From NCBI GenBank assembly GCA_019119045.1, contig DWXS01000009.1, positions 37,184-101,183 on the forward strand: a stretch of 64,000 nt of DNA, read 5' to 3'. Below are positions 43,083-53,508 of the stretch, one piece after another. Every line of letters begins with the position of its first letter. Positions within the stretch are counted from its first letter, which is position 1. The translations under genes and the position numbers were made by a program. The notes below the pieces were generated by a model, which was not told the DNA's origin, made no database searches, and saw nothing but the letters and a program-made list of their open reading frames with translations. This DNA is from Candidatus Mailhella merdavium (GTDB lineage: Bacteria > Desulfobacterota > Desulfovibrionia > Desulfovibrionales > Desulfovibrionaceae).

Positions 43083-46000
43083 ATGGATGAAAAAATAAAA
43101 GTCAAGGATCTGGCCGTGGAAACGGGCAAGAGCACCACGGAGATCATGCGGGTGCTGCGCGAGGAAGGTATCGACTTCAAGTCCGGTTCGAGTTCCATCT
43201 CGCGGGAGGATGCGGAAAAGGTCAAGGCCCATTTCCAGCCGGAAGCGTCAGGCTCGGTTTCCCGCAAGGAAGTGCAGCCCGGCGTCATAGTCCGTCGTCG
43301 TCGTCGCGATGCGGAGGATGCTGCTCCTTCTTCCGCCGAGGCGGAAAAGGTCGTTCCGTCTGCTGCCGCCGCGCCTGCCGAACAGGAGTCTCCCTCCGTG
43401 CCGGAAGCTCCCGCGGAGGAAAAGCACACTGAAGCTCCTGCGGAAAAGGAAGTCGTGAAGGAACCCGTGAAGGAATCCCCTCGGGAATCCTCTGCTCCGA
43501 AGGCAGGAAAGGCCCGCGTGGTGGAAGCTCCCGCCGCGCGTATCGTGCGCCCGGCCCGTATCGTGAAGCCTGTCGCTCCCGAAGCTCCCGCCGCCCCGGA
43601 ACCTTCTGTGGAAAAGGTCGGGGAGAAAAGCGCGCCCGAGTCCGTCGTTTCCGCACCGGAAACGGCAGCAGCGGCCGCGCCGGAAACCGCTCCGACTCCG
43701 GAAAAGAAAGCTCCGACTCCTGTACAGAAGGAAGAGGTCAGGAGCGAAAAGGTTCGTCCTGCCCCGGCTGCTTCGGCCATGCCGGAAGGTTCTTCTCAGC
43801 CAAGCCTCTTGCCTCCCGTCAGTGAACGCCGTCAGCCGCGTGAGGAGGAAAGTTCCTCTGAAGAGGAAACCTCATCGCGTCGGCCCCAGCAGGCAGCTCC
43901 GCAGGTGCGGGTCATTTCCCGTCCTGATCCCGCGCAGCAGGCCCGCGTCGTTTCCAGACCTTCTCAGAATGAAGGACGTGGAGGCCGCGATGGCCGCGAC
44001 GGCAGAGACGGCAGAGACGGTCGCGACGGCAGGGATGGCCGTGATGATCGTCGTCCCGGGTCGCGTCCCGGCGCCCGTTCCGGCGGAGGTGCCCGCCCCG
44101 GAGGCGGACGCCCCGGATCGTCCCGGCCTGCTCCTTCCGGAGCCTTTCCTCCTCCCATGCCGCAACCGGGCGAGGGGGATCAAAGCCGCAAGAAACGCAA
44201 TAAAAGCCGGCGTACTGTAGATTTTCAGCAGGATGGAGGCGAGGATTTCTCGCGTCGTAAGAATCTTGCCATTCCCGGCATGGATGACGACGAGGGAATG
44301 TTCCGTTCCCGTTCCCGCTCCCGCAAGCCCAAAAAGCAGCAGACTTCATCCGGCCCCACCCAGCCCATGAAGGCGGCCAAACGCAAGATCCGCATTGAAG
44401 AAGCCATTCGCGTGGCGGATATGGCGCATCAGATGGGGGTCAAGTCCGGGGAAATCATAAAAGTTCTCTTCGGACTCGGGGTCATGGCCACCATCAACAA
44501 CGCGCTGGATATCGATACGGCTACCGTCGTTGCCTCCGAATTCGGTTACGAAGTGGAAAAGGTGGGCTTTGCTGAAGAAAACTACCTCACCCCTGCCGAA
44601 CCCGACAGACCGGAACAGCTCAAGCCGCGTCCTCCTGTCGTGACCATTATGGGACACGTTGACCACGGCAAGACGTCTCTGCTGGACGCCATACGCAAGA
44701 CAAGCGTGACCAGCGGCGAAGCCGGAGGCATCACTCAGCATATCGGCGCCTACCATGTGAAGACAAAGCGCGGCGATATCGTGTTTCTTGATACTCCGGG
44801 GCATGAGGCCTTCACCGCCATGCGCGCACGCGGCGCACAGGTGACCGACCTCGTGGTTCTCGTTGTGGCTGCCGACGACGGCGTCATGGAGCAGACCCGC
44901 GAAGCCATCAACCATTCCAGAGCCGCGGGTGTGCCCATTCTTGTGGCAGTGAATAAAATTGATAAAGAGGCGGCCAATCCGGATCGCGTACTGCGCGAAC
45001 TGGCGGAACTCGGTCTTCAGGCGGAAGCCTGGGGCGGGGATACCGTGGTTGGCTATGTCTCTGCCAAGACGGGGCAGGGACTCGACGAACTGCTGGAACT
45101 CATCGCTTTGCAGGCGGAAATCCTTGAACTCAAGGCCAACCCCGACAAGCCCGCCCGCGGGCATGTGGTGGAAGCCAAACTGGATAAGGGCCGCGGGCCA
45201 GTGGCTACCGTGCTTATTCAGGAAGGCACCATACATCAGGGCGACGCCTTTGTGTGCGGCGTATTCGCCGGACGCGTGCGCGCTCTGTTCAACGACCAGG
45301 GCCGCAAGATCAAGGAAGCCGGTCCTTCCATGCCTGTGGAAGTGCAGGGCTTTGAAGGCGTGCCTGAAGCGGGCGAGGAATTCATCTGCCTTGCCGATGA
45401 AAAAACCGCACGCCGCATTGCGGAAAGCCGTGCGATCAAGCAGCGTGAGCGCGAGCTTGCCAAGGAATCCCGCGTCACTCTGGAAACCTTCCTTGCGCGC
45501 AGTGCGGATACTACCGAAGCCAAGGTGCTGAATCTGGTACTCAAGGCGGACGTGCAGGGGTCTCTGGAAGCCATTACCGAAGCCCTGCGCAAGCTCAGCA
45601 CGGACAAGGTGCGTATTGAAATCATCCATGGCGGAGCCGGAGCCATTTCCGAAACCGATATCATGCTGGCGGCGGCTTCCAACGCCATCATCATCGGCTT
45701 CAACGTGCGCCCCACCGCCAAGGTGAAGGATGTGGCCGAGCAGGAAGGCGTGGATATCCGCTTCTACGATATCATTTACAAGCTCGTGGAAGAGATAAAG
45801 AGCGCCATGACGGGTATGCTCGCTCCGGTGACGAAGGAAGTGTACCTTGGTCAGGCAGAAGTGCGGAATACCTTCTCCCTGCCAAAGATCGGGGTCATTG
45901 CCGGCTGTTTCGTGGCCGACGGCAAGATTGTCCGATCCGCCGGGGTGCGACTGCTGCGTGACGGCGTTGTTGTCTATACGGGCAAAATCGCCTCTCTGAA

Positions 46001-46136
46001 ACGCTTCAAGGACGACGCCAGGGAAGTGCCCAAGGGCATGGAATGCGGCGTGGGGCTTGAAAACTTCCACGATATCAAGGTGGGCGACGTCATCGAAGCC
46101 TTTGAAACCGTGGAAGAAGCGGCCACGCTGGATTAA
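43083..46136 (+). CDS. infB: Translation initiation factor IF-2
   Basis: Predicted 1017 residues; the ATG at 43083 gives [20 protein letters not shown], the IF2 N-terminal domain. A long disordered region (about residues 60-430) rich in Pro, Ala, Glu and Arg follows, with a run of RDG units encoded at about 43985-44047. A second IF2_N domain precedes the GTPase ([21 protein letters not shown]) and C-terminal domains 2-4. It brings initiator tRNA to the ribosome. It closes the rimP operon. Confidence 0.96.
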   Translation: MDEKIKVKDLAVETGKSTTEIMRVLREEGIDFKSGSSSISREDAEKVKAHFQPEASGSVSRKEVQPGVIVRRRRRDAEDAAPSSAEAEKVVPSAAAAPAEQESPSVPEAPAEEKHTEAPAEKEVVKEPVKESPRESSAPKAGKARVVEAPAARIVRPARIVKPVAPEAPAAPEPSVEKVGEKSAPESVVSAPETAAAAAPETAPTPEKKAPTPVQKEEVRSEKVRPAPAASAMPEGSSQPSLLPPVSERRQPREEESSSEEETSSRRPQQAAPQVRVISRPDPAQQARVVSRPSQNEGRGGRDGRDGRDGRDGRDGRDGRDDRRPGSRPGARSGGGARPGGGRPGSSRPAPSGAFPPPMPQPGEGDQSRKKRNKSRRTVDFQQDGGEDFSRRKNLAIPGMDDDEGMFRSRSRSRKPKKQQTSSGPTQPMKAAKRKIRIEEAIRVADMAHQMGVKSGEIIKVLFGLGVMATINNALDIDTATVVASEFGYEVEKVGFAEENYLTPAEPDRPEQLKPRPPVVTIMGHVDHGKTSLLDAIRKTSVTSGEAGGITQHIGAYHVKTKRGDIVFLDTPGHEAFTAMRARGAQVTDLVVLVVAADDGVMEQTREAINHSRAAGVPILVAVNKIDKEAANPDRVLRELAELGLQAEAWGGDTVVGYVSAKTGQGLDELLELIALQAEILELKANPDKPARGHVVEAKLDKGRGPVATVLIQEGTIHQGDAFVCGVFAGRVRALFNDQGRKIKEAGPSMPVEVQGFEGVPEAGEEFICLADEKTARRIAESRAIKQRERELAKESRVTLETFLARSADTTEAKVLNLVLKADVQGSLEAITEALRKLSTDKVRIEIIHGGAGAISETDIMLAAASNAIIIGFNVRPTAKVKDVAEQEGVDIRFYDIIYKLVEEIKSAMTGMLAPVTKEVYLGQAEVRNTFSLPKIGVIAGCFVADGKIVRSAGVRLLRDGVVVYTGKIASLKRFKDDAREVPKGMECGVGLENFHDIKVGDVIEAFETVEEAATLD

Positions 46137-46241
46137 TGCCTTTTCCCGCGCTCTTTCTCCGGGCGGAAGCCGGAGAGCAGGATGCGCGGAGCTTTTCCTG
46201 CCCTTGTGTTCTCCGGCAGGAGAAAGTCTGTTGTAACTCCG

Positions 46242-46282
46242 AAAAAAACACAGCCGATCCATCTCGTATGGATCGGCTGTGT
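46242..46282 (-). terminator. Intrinsic terminator for the cupin gene
   Basis: Perfect 15-base stem (ACACAGCCGATCCAT / ATGGATCGGCTGTGT) with loop CTCGT. On the minus strand it is followed by seven T residues (plus-strand A run at 46242-46248). It may also slow plus-strand transcripts from infB. The other bases of 46137-46550 hold no supported gene. Confidence 0.85.
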
Positions 46283-46550
46283 CCGTTTCGGGAGGGGGGC
46301 CGGAGTATTCCAGTTGGAGCGTTTTGCTCTTGAATGGAATTCAGGACGCCATGTTCCTGCCTGCAGGGTCACGTCTGTGCCGGAGCTTGTGCGCTGTTCA
46401 GGCCTGCCCTGCGAGTTGCAGACATGGCCCCGCAGGCCGCCCCACAGGCGCGACTATGCCGTAAGGATATTGCGGCTGCTCCGGCGGGGAGGGGAGTCGC
46501 GCTTTGCCAGACTTCGGGAGCATGTTCAAAACGAACATGCCCGGAGCAGA

Positions 46551-46958
46551 TCAGCGCAGCGTTCTGTATTCGTCGTCCCCGACGGGTTCCAGCCATTCGT
46601 TGCTGGTATTTTCTCCGGGAACCTCAACGGCCAGATGGGAGAACCAGCTGTCCTTCGCCGCGCCGTGCCAGTGCTTGACGCCTGCCGGGATGTGTACCAC
46701 GTCGCCGGGATGAAGTTCGCGGGCTTCCTTTCCCCATTCCCGGTACCAGCCTCTTCCGGAAGTACAGAGCAGGATCTGCCCTCCGCCGCTGGATGCATGA
46801 TGTATATGCCAGTTGTTGCGGCAACCCGGTTCAAAGGTCACATTGCCAATGACGACGCCTTCCGTGGAGAGCATGTTCAGGTAACTGTTCCCCGTAAAAT
46901 AGCGGGCATAGGCCGTGTTGGCTCCTCCTCGTGGAAAGAGTTCTGCGGGTGCGGTCAT
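46551..46958 (-). CDS. Cupin-domain protein
   Basis: Predicted 135 residues. The ATG at 46958 has AAGGAG seven bases upstream. The metal-binding cupin motif 1 is visible as NWHIHHASSGGGQILLCTSG and motif 2 as PGDVVHIPAGVKHWHGAA. This layout is that of the cupins often found next to carboxymuconolactone-decarboxylase-type genes; none is adjacent here. Likely a small metal-dependent enzyme or sensor; substrate unknown. Confidence 0.85.
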   Translation of the reverse strand: MTAPAELFPRGGANTAYARYFTGNSYLNMLSTEGVVIGNVTFEPGCRNNWHIHHASSGGGQILLCTSGRGWYREWGKEARELHPGDVVHIPAGVKHWHGAAKDSWFSHLAVEVPGENTSNEWLEPVGDDEYRTLR

Positions 46959-47105
46959 GGTTTTCTCCTTTTCTTTTGAGCGGAAACTGCAATATGGGAC
47001 TTCTCTTTTTATGGAGAAGATTCGGTTTATACGGGGCTGAATATAGCTCCTGAAGGTCGGGCCATGAAGGGGCGATTCGGGCAAAATCTTGCCTGATCCT
47101 GTCAT

Positions 47106-47297
47106 ATGCCGCTTTCCTGTATTTTTTTGAGCTTTACAGGATCATCCGGCTTGGCTAATGTCTCCTCTCGGGCGCGCTGTTGCGCCGACAGCCTTTCGCG
47201 CCCGCGAAGGGCTTTTTTTTCAGTCAACGACAAGGAAAGGTCATGTCAGAGGTATATCCCTGGCCGCATAAGGATCTGCTGGATGTCAGTCAGCTGA
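47106..47297 (+). promoter_or_regulatory. pyrB leader with possible leader peptide and T-rich tract
   Basis: A 63-codon frame starts at 47106, runs through a seven-T tract (47122-47128) and the terminator, and ends inside pyrB at 47297 in another frame. In E. coli, pyrBI is controlled by UTP-sensitive pausing at T-rich leader sequence combined with translation of a leader peptide through the attenuator. The parts here match that scheme. No clear ribosome site precedes the ATG. The rest of 46959-47189 shows nothing definite. Confidence 0.5.
47190..47220 (+). terminator. pyrB attenuator
   Basis: Ten-base stem AGCCTTTCGC / GCGAAGGGCT (one T-G pair) with loop GCCC, followed by eight T residues. 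It ends 22 bases before the pyrB ATG and lies in its leader, with no upstream gene on that strand for it to terminate. Confidence 0.8.
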
Positions 47298-48196
47298 GTG
47301 TGGATGAGATCATGCACCTGCTGGATACGGCCCGCAGCTTCCATGAGGTCAACCGTCGCCCGGTCAAGAAGGTTCCCACCCTCAAGGGGAAAACAATCAT
47401 GCTGTTTTTTGCGGAAAACAGCACCCGTACAAAGACATCGTTCGATGTCGCGGGCAAGCGTCTTTCCGCCGACACACATGCGCTGGGCAAATCCGGTTCC
47501 AGTATTCAGAAGGGGGAAAGTCTCAAGGATACCGCTCTTACGCTTCAGGCCATGCGCCCCGATGTCGTGGTGCTGCGGGATGCCAGCAGCGGCGCGGCGC
47601 AGTTTCTGGCCGATCGGCTTCACTGTTCCGTCGTCAACGCGGGGGACGGCTGGCATGCCCATCCGACGCAGGCCCTGCTGGATGCCTTCTCGCTGAGGGA
47701 GGCGTGGAATGGAGCTTTTGAAGGTAAGACGCTGCTCATTCTCGGCGATATGGCACACAGCCGCGTGGCCCGATCCGGTGCGAATCTCTTTTCCCGGCTT
47801 GGGGTCAGATTGCGCTTTTGCGCTCCCCGTACCCTGTTGCCCGCAGGAAAGCATCTCTGGCCCGGGGAATTTTTCAGCGACTTGAACGAGGCCGTGCGCG
47901 GCGTTGACGCCGTCATGTGTCTGCGCCTTCAGCTCGAACGCCAGCAGGCTGGACTTCTGCCGGATCTGCGCGACTATTCCGCCCGTTACTGTCTGACCAT
48001 GCGTCATCTTGAGCTGGCGAATCCCGGCGTACGGGTGCTGCATCCCGGCCCCATGAACCGGGGGCTTGAAATTGCGTCAGACATTGCGGATTCTCCCGCG
48101 AGTCTGGTGCTTGATCAGGTGGAGGCGGGCGTTGCCGTGCGCATGGCGGTACTTTATCTGTGCGCCACAAGAGCCGAACAGACAGCCAACCTCTAG
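47243..48196 (+). CDS. pyrB: Aspartate carbamoyltransferase catalytic chain
   Basis: Predicted 317 residues; the ATG at 47243 follows AAGGAAAGG. The carbamoyl-phosphate site STRTKTSFD, a later [10 protein letters not shown], and GPMNRGLEI near the end are all present. It makes N-carbamoyl-aspartate, the committed step of pyrimidine synthesis. No pyrI regulatory subunit gene follows; pyrC follows 18 bases downstream, as in the class where PyrB pairs with dihydroorotase. Confidence 0.95.
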   Translation: MSEVYPWPHKDLLDVSQLSVDEIMHLLDTARSFHEVNRRPVKKVPTLKGKTIMLFFAENSTRTKTSFDVAGKRLSADTHALGKSGSSIQKGESLKDTALTLQAMRPDVVVLRDASSGAAQFLADRLHCSVVNAGDGWHAHPTQALLDAFSLREAWNGAFEGKTLLILGDMAHSRVARSGANLFSRLGVRLRFCAPRTLLPAGKHLWPGEFFSDLNEAVRGVDAVMCLRLQLERQQAGLLPDLRDYSARYCLTMRHLELANPGVRVLHPGPMNRGLEIASDIADSPASLVLDQVEAGVAVRMAVLYLCATRAEQTANL

Positions 48197-48214
48197 TCCT
48201 TCGGGAGACTCTAT

Positions 48215-49474
48215 ATGCTTTTTCTTCGCAATGCCCGCCATCTGGGCCGGATGTGCGATCTTTTGGTCCGGGACGGACGTGTGCAGGCCTTTGGCCCGTC
48301 CGGCTCTCTGGAGATACCCGCCGGGGCGGAAGTGATTGATGCCGGCGGCAAGGTTCTTTTTCCTTCCTTCATCGACGCTCACGTCCATCTGCGGGATCCC
48401 GGATTCACCTGGAAGGAGGATATTGTCAGCGGCCTTGAGGCTGCGGCACACGGGGGCGTGGCTCATGTGCTGTGCATGGCCAATACCGATCCGGTCAATG
48501 ACCGCGCGGCAGTGACGCTCGATATTCTGTCCCGGGCGACGTCCACACATCCCCATGGTCCTTTCGTTCATCCTGTAGCTGCGGCAACGGTGGGGCTGGA
48601 GGGCAAGGAGCTTGCTCCTCTGGGCGAACTGAAGGAAGCCGGCTGCATCGCCGTTTCCAATGACGGACGGCCCCTTGCGAACAGCGAAATATTGCGCCGG
48701 GTCATGGAATACGGGGCAGATCTCGGTCTCATGCTCATCGATCATTGCGAGGACCCCTGGCTTGCCCGCGGTTCCCATATGAACGAAGGAGACATGAGCG
48801 GGATGCTCGGTATGCGCGGTCAGCCCGACGTGGCGGAAGCCATTCAGGCTTCCAGAGATATTCTTCTGGCGGAATATCTTGATTTACCCGTACATATAGC
48901 GCATGTGTCCGCGCGCCGTACTCTGGAGGTCATTCGTCAGGGGAAGGAACGCGGCGTCAGGGTTACGGCGGAAACCTGCCCCCATTATCTTCTGCTCACG
49001 GAGGAGGCTCTGGCCGGTTATGACACGAACGCCAAGGTGAATCCTCCTCTGCGGACTTCTGCGGATGTGGCGGCCATGCGGGAAGCTGTGAAAAGCGGGC
49101 TTATTGATATCCTTGTCACGGATCATGCGCCTCATGCCGCACATGAGAAGGAACATCCCCTTGATCTGGCTCCCAACGGAATTACCGGTCTGGATACGGT
49201 AGTATCGCTGCTGTGGGGGCTTGTCGGGGAAGGCGTACTTGACGAGGGAGATTTGATCCGGCTGTATTGCCGCCGTCCCGGCGAGATATTCGGTATTCAG
49301 ACCAATGATTTCAGGGAAGGCGCACCGGCGGATTTCTTCCTTTTTGATCCCGATATGGAATGGGTGGTATCGCCTGAAACGCTGTATTCCAGAAGTGCAA
49401 ATACTCCCTGGCTGGGTAAAACGCTGCGGGGTCGGGTGGTCGCTCACTGGATCGGGGGCGCAAGAGTGGCGTAG
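48215..49474 (+). CDS. pyrC: Dihydroorotase
   Basis: 419 residues. The first metal site is DAHVHLRDPGFTWKED, the carboxylated-lysine position is replaced in context by HVLCMANTDPV, and later metal ligands are in HIAHVSARRTLEVI and VTDHAPHAAHEK. This is the longer class I dihydroorotase type. It cyclises carbamoyl-aspartate. It forms one operon with pyrB and is read from the same attenuated promoter. Confidence 0.92.
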   Translation: MLFLRNARHLGRMCDLLVRDGRVQAFGPSGSLEIPAGAEVIDAGGKVLFPSFIDAHVHLRDPGFTWKEDIVSGLEAAAHGGVAHVLCMANTDPVNDRAAVTLDILSRATSTHPHGPFVHPVAAATVGLEGKELAPLGELKEAGCIAVSNDGRPLANSEILRRVMEYGADLGLMLIDHCEDPWLARGSHMNEGDMSGMLGMRGQPDVAEAIQASRDILLAEYLDLPVHIAHVSARRTLEVIRQGKERGVRVTAETCPHYLLLTEEALAGYDTNAKVNPPLRTSADVAAMREAVKSGLIDILVTDHAPHAAHEKEHPLDLAPNGITGLDTVVSLLWGLVGEGVLDEGDLIRLYCRRPGEIFGIQTNDFREGAPADFFLFDPDMEWVVSPETLYSRSANTPWLGKTLRGRVVAHWIGGARVA

Positions 49475-49623
49475 TCCTGCCGCATGCCCGGGAATTCTCA
49501 GCCTGTATGCCCTGCATGAAAAAGGCAGGGAGAATGTGCCCCGGGCTTGTCCGGGACAGGAAGTCGCTGCGACGGAACGGCTCGACAATCCGCTCTGAAG
49601 CGTTCAGGCATATGCGTTCAACA

Positions 49624-49662
49624 GGCAAGAAGCCCATTTCTTTCAGAGATGGGCTTCTTGCC
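49624..49662. terminator. Hairpin between pyrC and the kinase-like gene
   Basis: Perfect 14-base stem GGCAAGAAGCCCAT / ATGGGCTTCTTGCC with an 11-base loop, between two convergent genes. There is no T tail, so its strength is uncertain. Confidence 0.5.
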
Positions 49663-49676
49663 TTATCTGCCGTTCG

Positions 49677-52600
49677 CTATCTGTCTTCAGCCGAGCGGTT
49701 CAGCTCCCGCTCCACGAGCTGATCGAGATCGGGCATGATCAGCCGTACTGCTTCAAAATCTCCGTCCTTGGCAGATTCCTGCATCAGATAGGCAAGATCT
49801 GCCAGCGTATGCAGTCCGAAACTGTCCGCACAGGCGCGCAGGCGAGCCGAAGACTGCGCCAGAAGCTGCGCGTCGCCCCGTGTCAGCGCATCGTACACAT
49901 CGTTTTTGATATCCGCCAGGGCGGAAGGGCGCAACTCTTCTGCGTCGCGGCTCTGAGGGAAGGTATTTTTTCCGGAAGAAGGCGCGCTCTGTTCAAAGGA
50001 AGAAGCCGTGAGTATGTCGTCTTCTGTCAGCTCGACGATTTCATCATGATCGGCGTTCGCTGCGGAGGCGTCGCCCGGATTCATGGACAGAAAAGGCATT
50101 GCTTCCACATTGCTCAGGGGCAATGCTTCCACGCTGTCTGTTTCCTTTTGCAAGGTTCCTTTTGAAGGAACGGGAGCGGGGGAACTTTTCTGCCCCGTTT
50201 CGGATGGGGAGGGACGGGAGTTCTGATCGACTGTGCCGGAAAGAGCGGCAGGCGGATCAAGGTGAATCTCCAGCGTCCCCGAGGCCGTTTCATGCGCATG
50301 TATTCCGGACGTTTTTTCTGCGGTGGAATTCGGTTCCGGAAGTGTCAGCGACAAGGCTTGCGCATGGTCTGATTCCCGGGATGCGGGGCCGGATAAGGGC
50401 GTAAGTTGCAGTGCGGAACTCTGCTGTTCCCGGATGGTGTTTGCCCCCTGTTCCCCGGAGGAGTGACGGAGCGGAACCGGTTCTCCGACCCATTCGTCGC
50501 TTTCGGAACTTTGCGGCGCAGGAGCCGGCTGTTCCAGTTTCGGTCTGGGTTTGAACAGAGAAGCCAGCCAGCTTTTTTTGCCGGAGGGGTGCGCGGTCGC
50601 AATGGGAAGAGCCGTTGCGCGGCCGGTCTGGCCGTCGTTTTTTACGGTAGAGGGCGCGGAAGAAGAGGCTTCCGTATCGGAGTGCGGGGTGCGTACCCGG
50701 AAGGGAACGGCTGCGGCGTGCCGGGACGCGGGACGAACGGCTGCTGGCGGAGCCTGGACAGGTTCAGGCTGTTTTTTTATGTCCGACGTTTCGCCCTGAA
50801 CCTCCGTATCGAGTGTGGAGACGACATTCTCCTCATCCTGAGATGTTTTTATACTCGTTGTTTTGCCGTCTTCGGCGGCTGCATGCGCAGGCCGTTCGGA
50901 AGGCGTTTCCGGAGTCTTCTCTTCGGATGATTTCTCTTCCTGTCTGCCGGAAGCAGAGGCGGGTTCCTTTTCTGCCTTGATCCGGAGGGAGGGCCGATCG
51001 TTCTGTTTTTTCAGTTCCGGGGCGGCGGGAGGAGTCCCGGCCAGCAGGGCCCGGGCCATGTCGCGCAGTTCCTGCCTGCCGAGAGGATGGTACAGAATAT
51101 ATTCGCAGCCCACACGCCGCAGACGTTCGCCCTGTTCTTCATCAAGGGCAAGCCCCAGCACCGGGACAAGGGGAAGCGCCCGTTCGCCTTCAAAAAGACG
51201 CACGTCGGCCACAGCTCTGATAATGTCATCTTCCGGCATATGTCCGTCAAGTACGAGCAGTGAGGCGGGGTGTTTTTTATACAGAGCCACGGCTTCTGCA
51301 CAGTCGCCGGCTTCCCAGGTTTTGTGATCGTCTCCGCGCAGTTGCCAGGCGAACATCTGGCGGTTGAGGGAACGATCCGAGGCCAGAATGATTAGCTGCG
51401 TCCCGCTGTCTGCGTCCTGTTCTTCCGGAGACTCTCCCTGAGAGGCAAGGGGCGGAGCCGCCACGGCCCGATCCTGCGTGTCGAGGGCCGTACAGTTCAG
51501 GCTGAAGCTGATTTCCACTCCGTGCGGCCTACTGTCCACGAACAGATCTCCGCCGTGATCGGTCGCCAGTTCCCAGGCATGGGCCAGAGCCAGCGAGCTG
51601 CGATGAACGGGAGGCGCGCCCCTTCCTGTGTCGGATATGGTAAATTGAAGATGTCCCGGGTTGGAACTGTGTTCCTCACGTCGGACTCTCAGGCAGACAT
51701 TGCCTTTTTCCGTAGCGCGTACCGCATCGACAAGCAGTGCGGCGAGTACGCGGGAGAGGCGTTCTCCGTCGCCGCGATAGCGCAGGGCAATGTGCGGAGC
51801 GATATACCAGGAAAGGCCGAGATTCTTTTCCGCAGCATCGCTTTGCACGCTGGAAAAGGCAAGCTGAACGAGCTGACGCAGGTCAAAAACGCTGCTGCCG
51901 GAAGCGGGAGGCGTATTTTCCGGCGCGAGGGAAAGTCTGGCGATACGCCCGGCCAGATCCGTGGCGGCCTTCAGAACATTTTCCGCATCGGTACGGGAGC
52001 GGCGGACGTTTTCCAACGCCGTTTCAGGCAGAGGCGGGATGCCTTCGGCCGGTTCTTCCAGCAGACGCAGACCCCGATCCAGCGCGCAGCATTCGCGCAT
52101 CAGCCGATCAAGAGGATCGCGCAGGGCTTCTTCCACTTCGCCGAGATTGGCAGTGACAGGAGCGGGCAGATCCTCTACAGGAGAAAAGGTTTCTATTTCC
52201 AGCAGATCCGCAGGGCTTTTTCCTTCAGAAAAGCCGGGAACCGGAACTGGCTCCATATAGGCGGAGCGGGGAGCGGCCGCAGCGAGGAGCAGGGCGGCGA
52301 TGCAGACGCCGAGCAGAGGAGCCTGTCCCCACAGAGGAGCGGCGATTCCTTCCCCCATACCCCACAGTCCGAGCAGACTGCCCGCCGTCATGGCAAAGCA
52401 TGCCAGAGTAAACAGCAGACTGCCTTTTTCCCTGCGCAGCAGCAGGGCCAGCGCAGGCAGCAGGGCAAAGATCGCTCCCAGGGGCCACAGTGTGAGCAGT
52501 CGGGCAGTCCATGCCTGTCCGGGGAGCATGGGCAGCAGAGCCAGCGCCGCGCCCGGAAGGGCGAGAATCAGCAGCAGTACGTCTATGACGGGCGCACAGG

Positions 52601-53498
52601 AGCGTGTGCGCATGATATTCCGCCCCACATGGGGCAGAAGCATGAGAGCTATGGCCGCAGCCAGAATACCGGGCATGTCTGCCGGGCGTACGCTTCCTTC
52701 CGGAGTGGACGGTACGCCGCAGAACGCCTGAATCAGCGCCGCTCCGGCGAATATGCCCGCCCAGATGCGTCCGTCTCCGCGTTCGGTGATGCTGCGCACG
52801 AAGGCCAGCATGAGCAGGACGGTAAGCGCGGCAAGCGCAAGGGAATGTACCTTGCGTTCTGGAGCGTTCAATGCGTCCGCAGGGGAACGCAGAGACGGGG
52901 AAAACCACAGCCCGGGCAGGCCGTCCAGCCGTACGATGACTTCTCCGCCCCGTTCCAGCCCGGACAGGGGATACAGACCGTTATCGTCGGGCGTGACCTG
53001 ACGCGGAACCCCTTTGTCCCCGGAACGTTTCCAGACCTGTGGAGAGCCTGGAACCTGATCGCCGAGATCAAGTCTCGCCTGCTCCCTGCCCGTTCCCAAT
53101 TCCGCATCCGACAGCCCCTTCAGCGGAAGACGCAGCCAGAACGCTCCGGCCTGTCGGGGAAGACTGCGCATATCCAGCGGTACAAAGGAGGCGTTGTAGT
53201 CTTCCCGGGTGATATCGTCGAGTGTCAGTTTCCCGGAAGGATCGAGCATGCCCAGCATGTCCTTTCCGACAGCGACGCCGCCGCGCGGAGGCATGAGCGT
53301 CGCCTCAACGACAGCTCCGGCGGCCTGCTGCGCCGTATCGGGCAGAGCGACATTTCCGTTTTCAGCGTCGGGCGCAGCCCGGAGACTTGAAGCTGAAACA
53401 GAAAGAACGGCAAGAAGAAACGCCGTGTAGAACATGGTTCGGAGGGCCGGAAGGGTGCCCGGCCGCAAGAAGCGGAAAACGGACGGAAGAATATGCAT
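49677..53498 (-). CDS. Degenerate hybrid sensor histidine kinase with 7TM sensor
   Basis: 1273 residues. After a signal peptide (about 1-42) comes a periplasmic sensor (about 43-215), then seven to eight helices (about 218-408) like 7TMR-DISM receptors. A HisKA-like helix pair (450-520), an HATPase domain (about 540-668), a receiver (702-820), a long disordered Pro/Ser/Glu linker (about 825-1190) and an Hpt-like helical tail (1195-1273) follow. Several catalytic positions are lost: Glu457 at the HisKA His, Asp591 at the N-box Asn, SLAL in place of the G2 GLGL, and Ala in place of the Hpt His. The receiver Asp751 remains. It may act as a scaffold or binding sensor rather than a kinase. Confidence 0.8.
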   Translation of the reverse strand: MHILPSVFRFLRPGTLPALRTMFYTAFLLAVLSVSASSLRAAPDAENGNVALPDTAQQAAGAVVEATLMPPRGGVAVGKDMLGMLDPSGKLTLDDITREDYNASFVPLDMRSLPRQAGAFWLRLPLKGLSDAELGTGREQARLDLGDQVPGSPQVWKRSGDKGVPRQVTPDDNGLYPLSGLERGGEVIVRLDGLPGLWFSPSLRSPADALNAPERKVHSLALAALTVLLMLAFVRSITERGDGRIWAGIFAGAALIQAFCGVPSTPEGSVRPADMPGILAAAIALMLLPHVGRNIMRTRSCAPVIDVLLLILALPGAALALLPMLPGQAWTARLLTLWPLGAIFALLPALALLLRREKGSLLFTLACFAMTAGSLLGLWGMGEGIAAPLWGQAPLLGVCIAALLLAAAAPRSAYMEPVPVPGFSEGKSPADLLEIETFSPVEDLPAPVTANLGEVEEALRDPLDRLMRECCALDRGLRLLEEPAEGIPPLPETALENVRRSRTDAENVLKAATDLAGRIARLSLAPENTPPASGSSVFDLRQLVQLAFSSVQSDAAEKNLGLSWYIAPHIALRYRGDGERLSRVLAALLVDAVRATEKGNVCLRVRREEHSSNPGHLQFTISDTGRGAPPVHRSSLALAHAWELATDHGGDLFVDSRPHGVEISFSLNCTALDTQDRAVAAPPLASQGESPEEQDADSGTQLIILASDRSLNRQMFAWQLRGDDHKTWEAGDCAEAVALYKKHPASLLVLDGHMPEDDIIRAVADVRLFEGERALPLVPVLGLALDEEQGERLRRVGCEYILYHPLGRQELRDMARALLAGTPPAAPELKKQNDRPSLRIKAEKEPASASGRQEEKSSEEKTPETPSERPAHAAAEDGKTTSIKTSQDEENVVSTLDTEVQGETSDIKKQPEPVQAPPAAVRPASRHAAAVPFRVRTPHSDTEASSSAPSTVKNDGQTGRATALPIATAHPSGKKSWLASLFKPRPKLEQPAPAPQSSESDEWVGEPVPLRHSSGEQGANTIREQQSSALQLTPLSGPASRESDHAQALSLTLPEPNSTAEKTSGIHAHETASGTLEIHLDPPAALSGTVDQNSRPSPSETGQKSSPAPVPSKGTLQKETDSVEALPLSNVEAMPFLSMNPGDASAANADHDEIVELTEDDILTASSFEQSAPSSGKNTFPQSRDAEELRPSALADIKNDVYDALTRGDAQLLAQSSARLRACADSFGLHTLADLAYLMQESAKDGDFEAVRLIMPDLDQLVERELNRSAEDR

Positions 53499-53508
53499 GG
53501 CGCGTTTC

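Noticed and set aside
43976..44050. CRISPR-like repeat array
   Set aside because: The repeats are short, contiguous and in frame inside infB, encoding Arg-Asp-Gly units; there are no spacers.
51522..53390. 622-residue plus-strand frame opposite the kinase-like gene
   Set aside because: It is a shadow of a GC-rich gene: the product is Arg/Gln-rich without domains, while the minus-strand frame has a full multi-domain layout.
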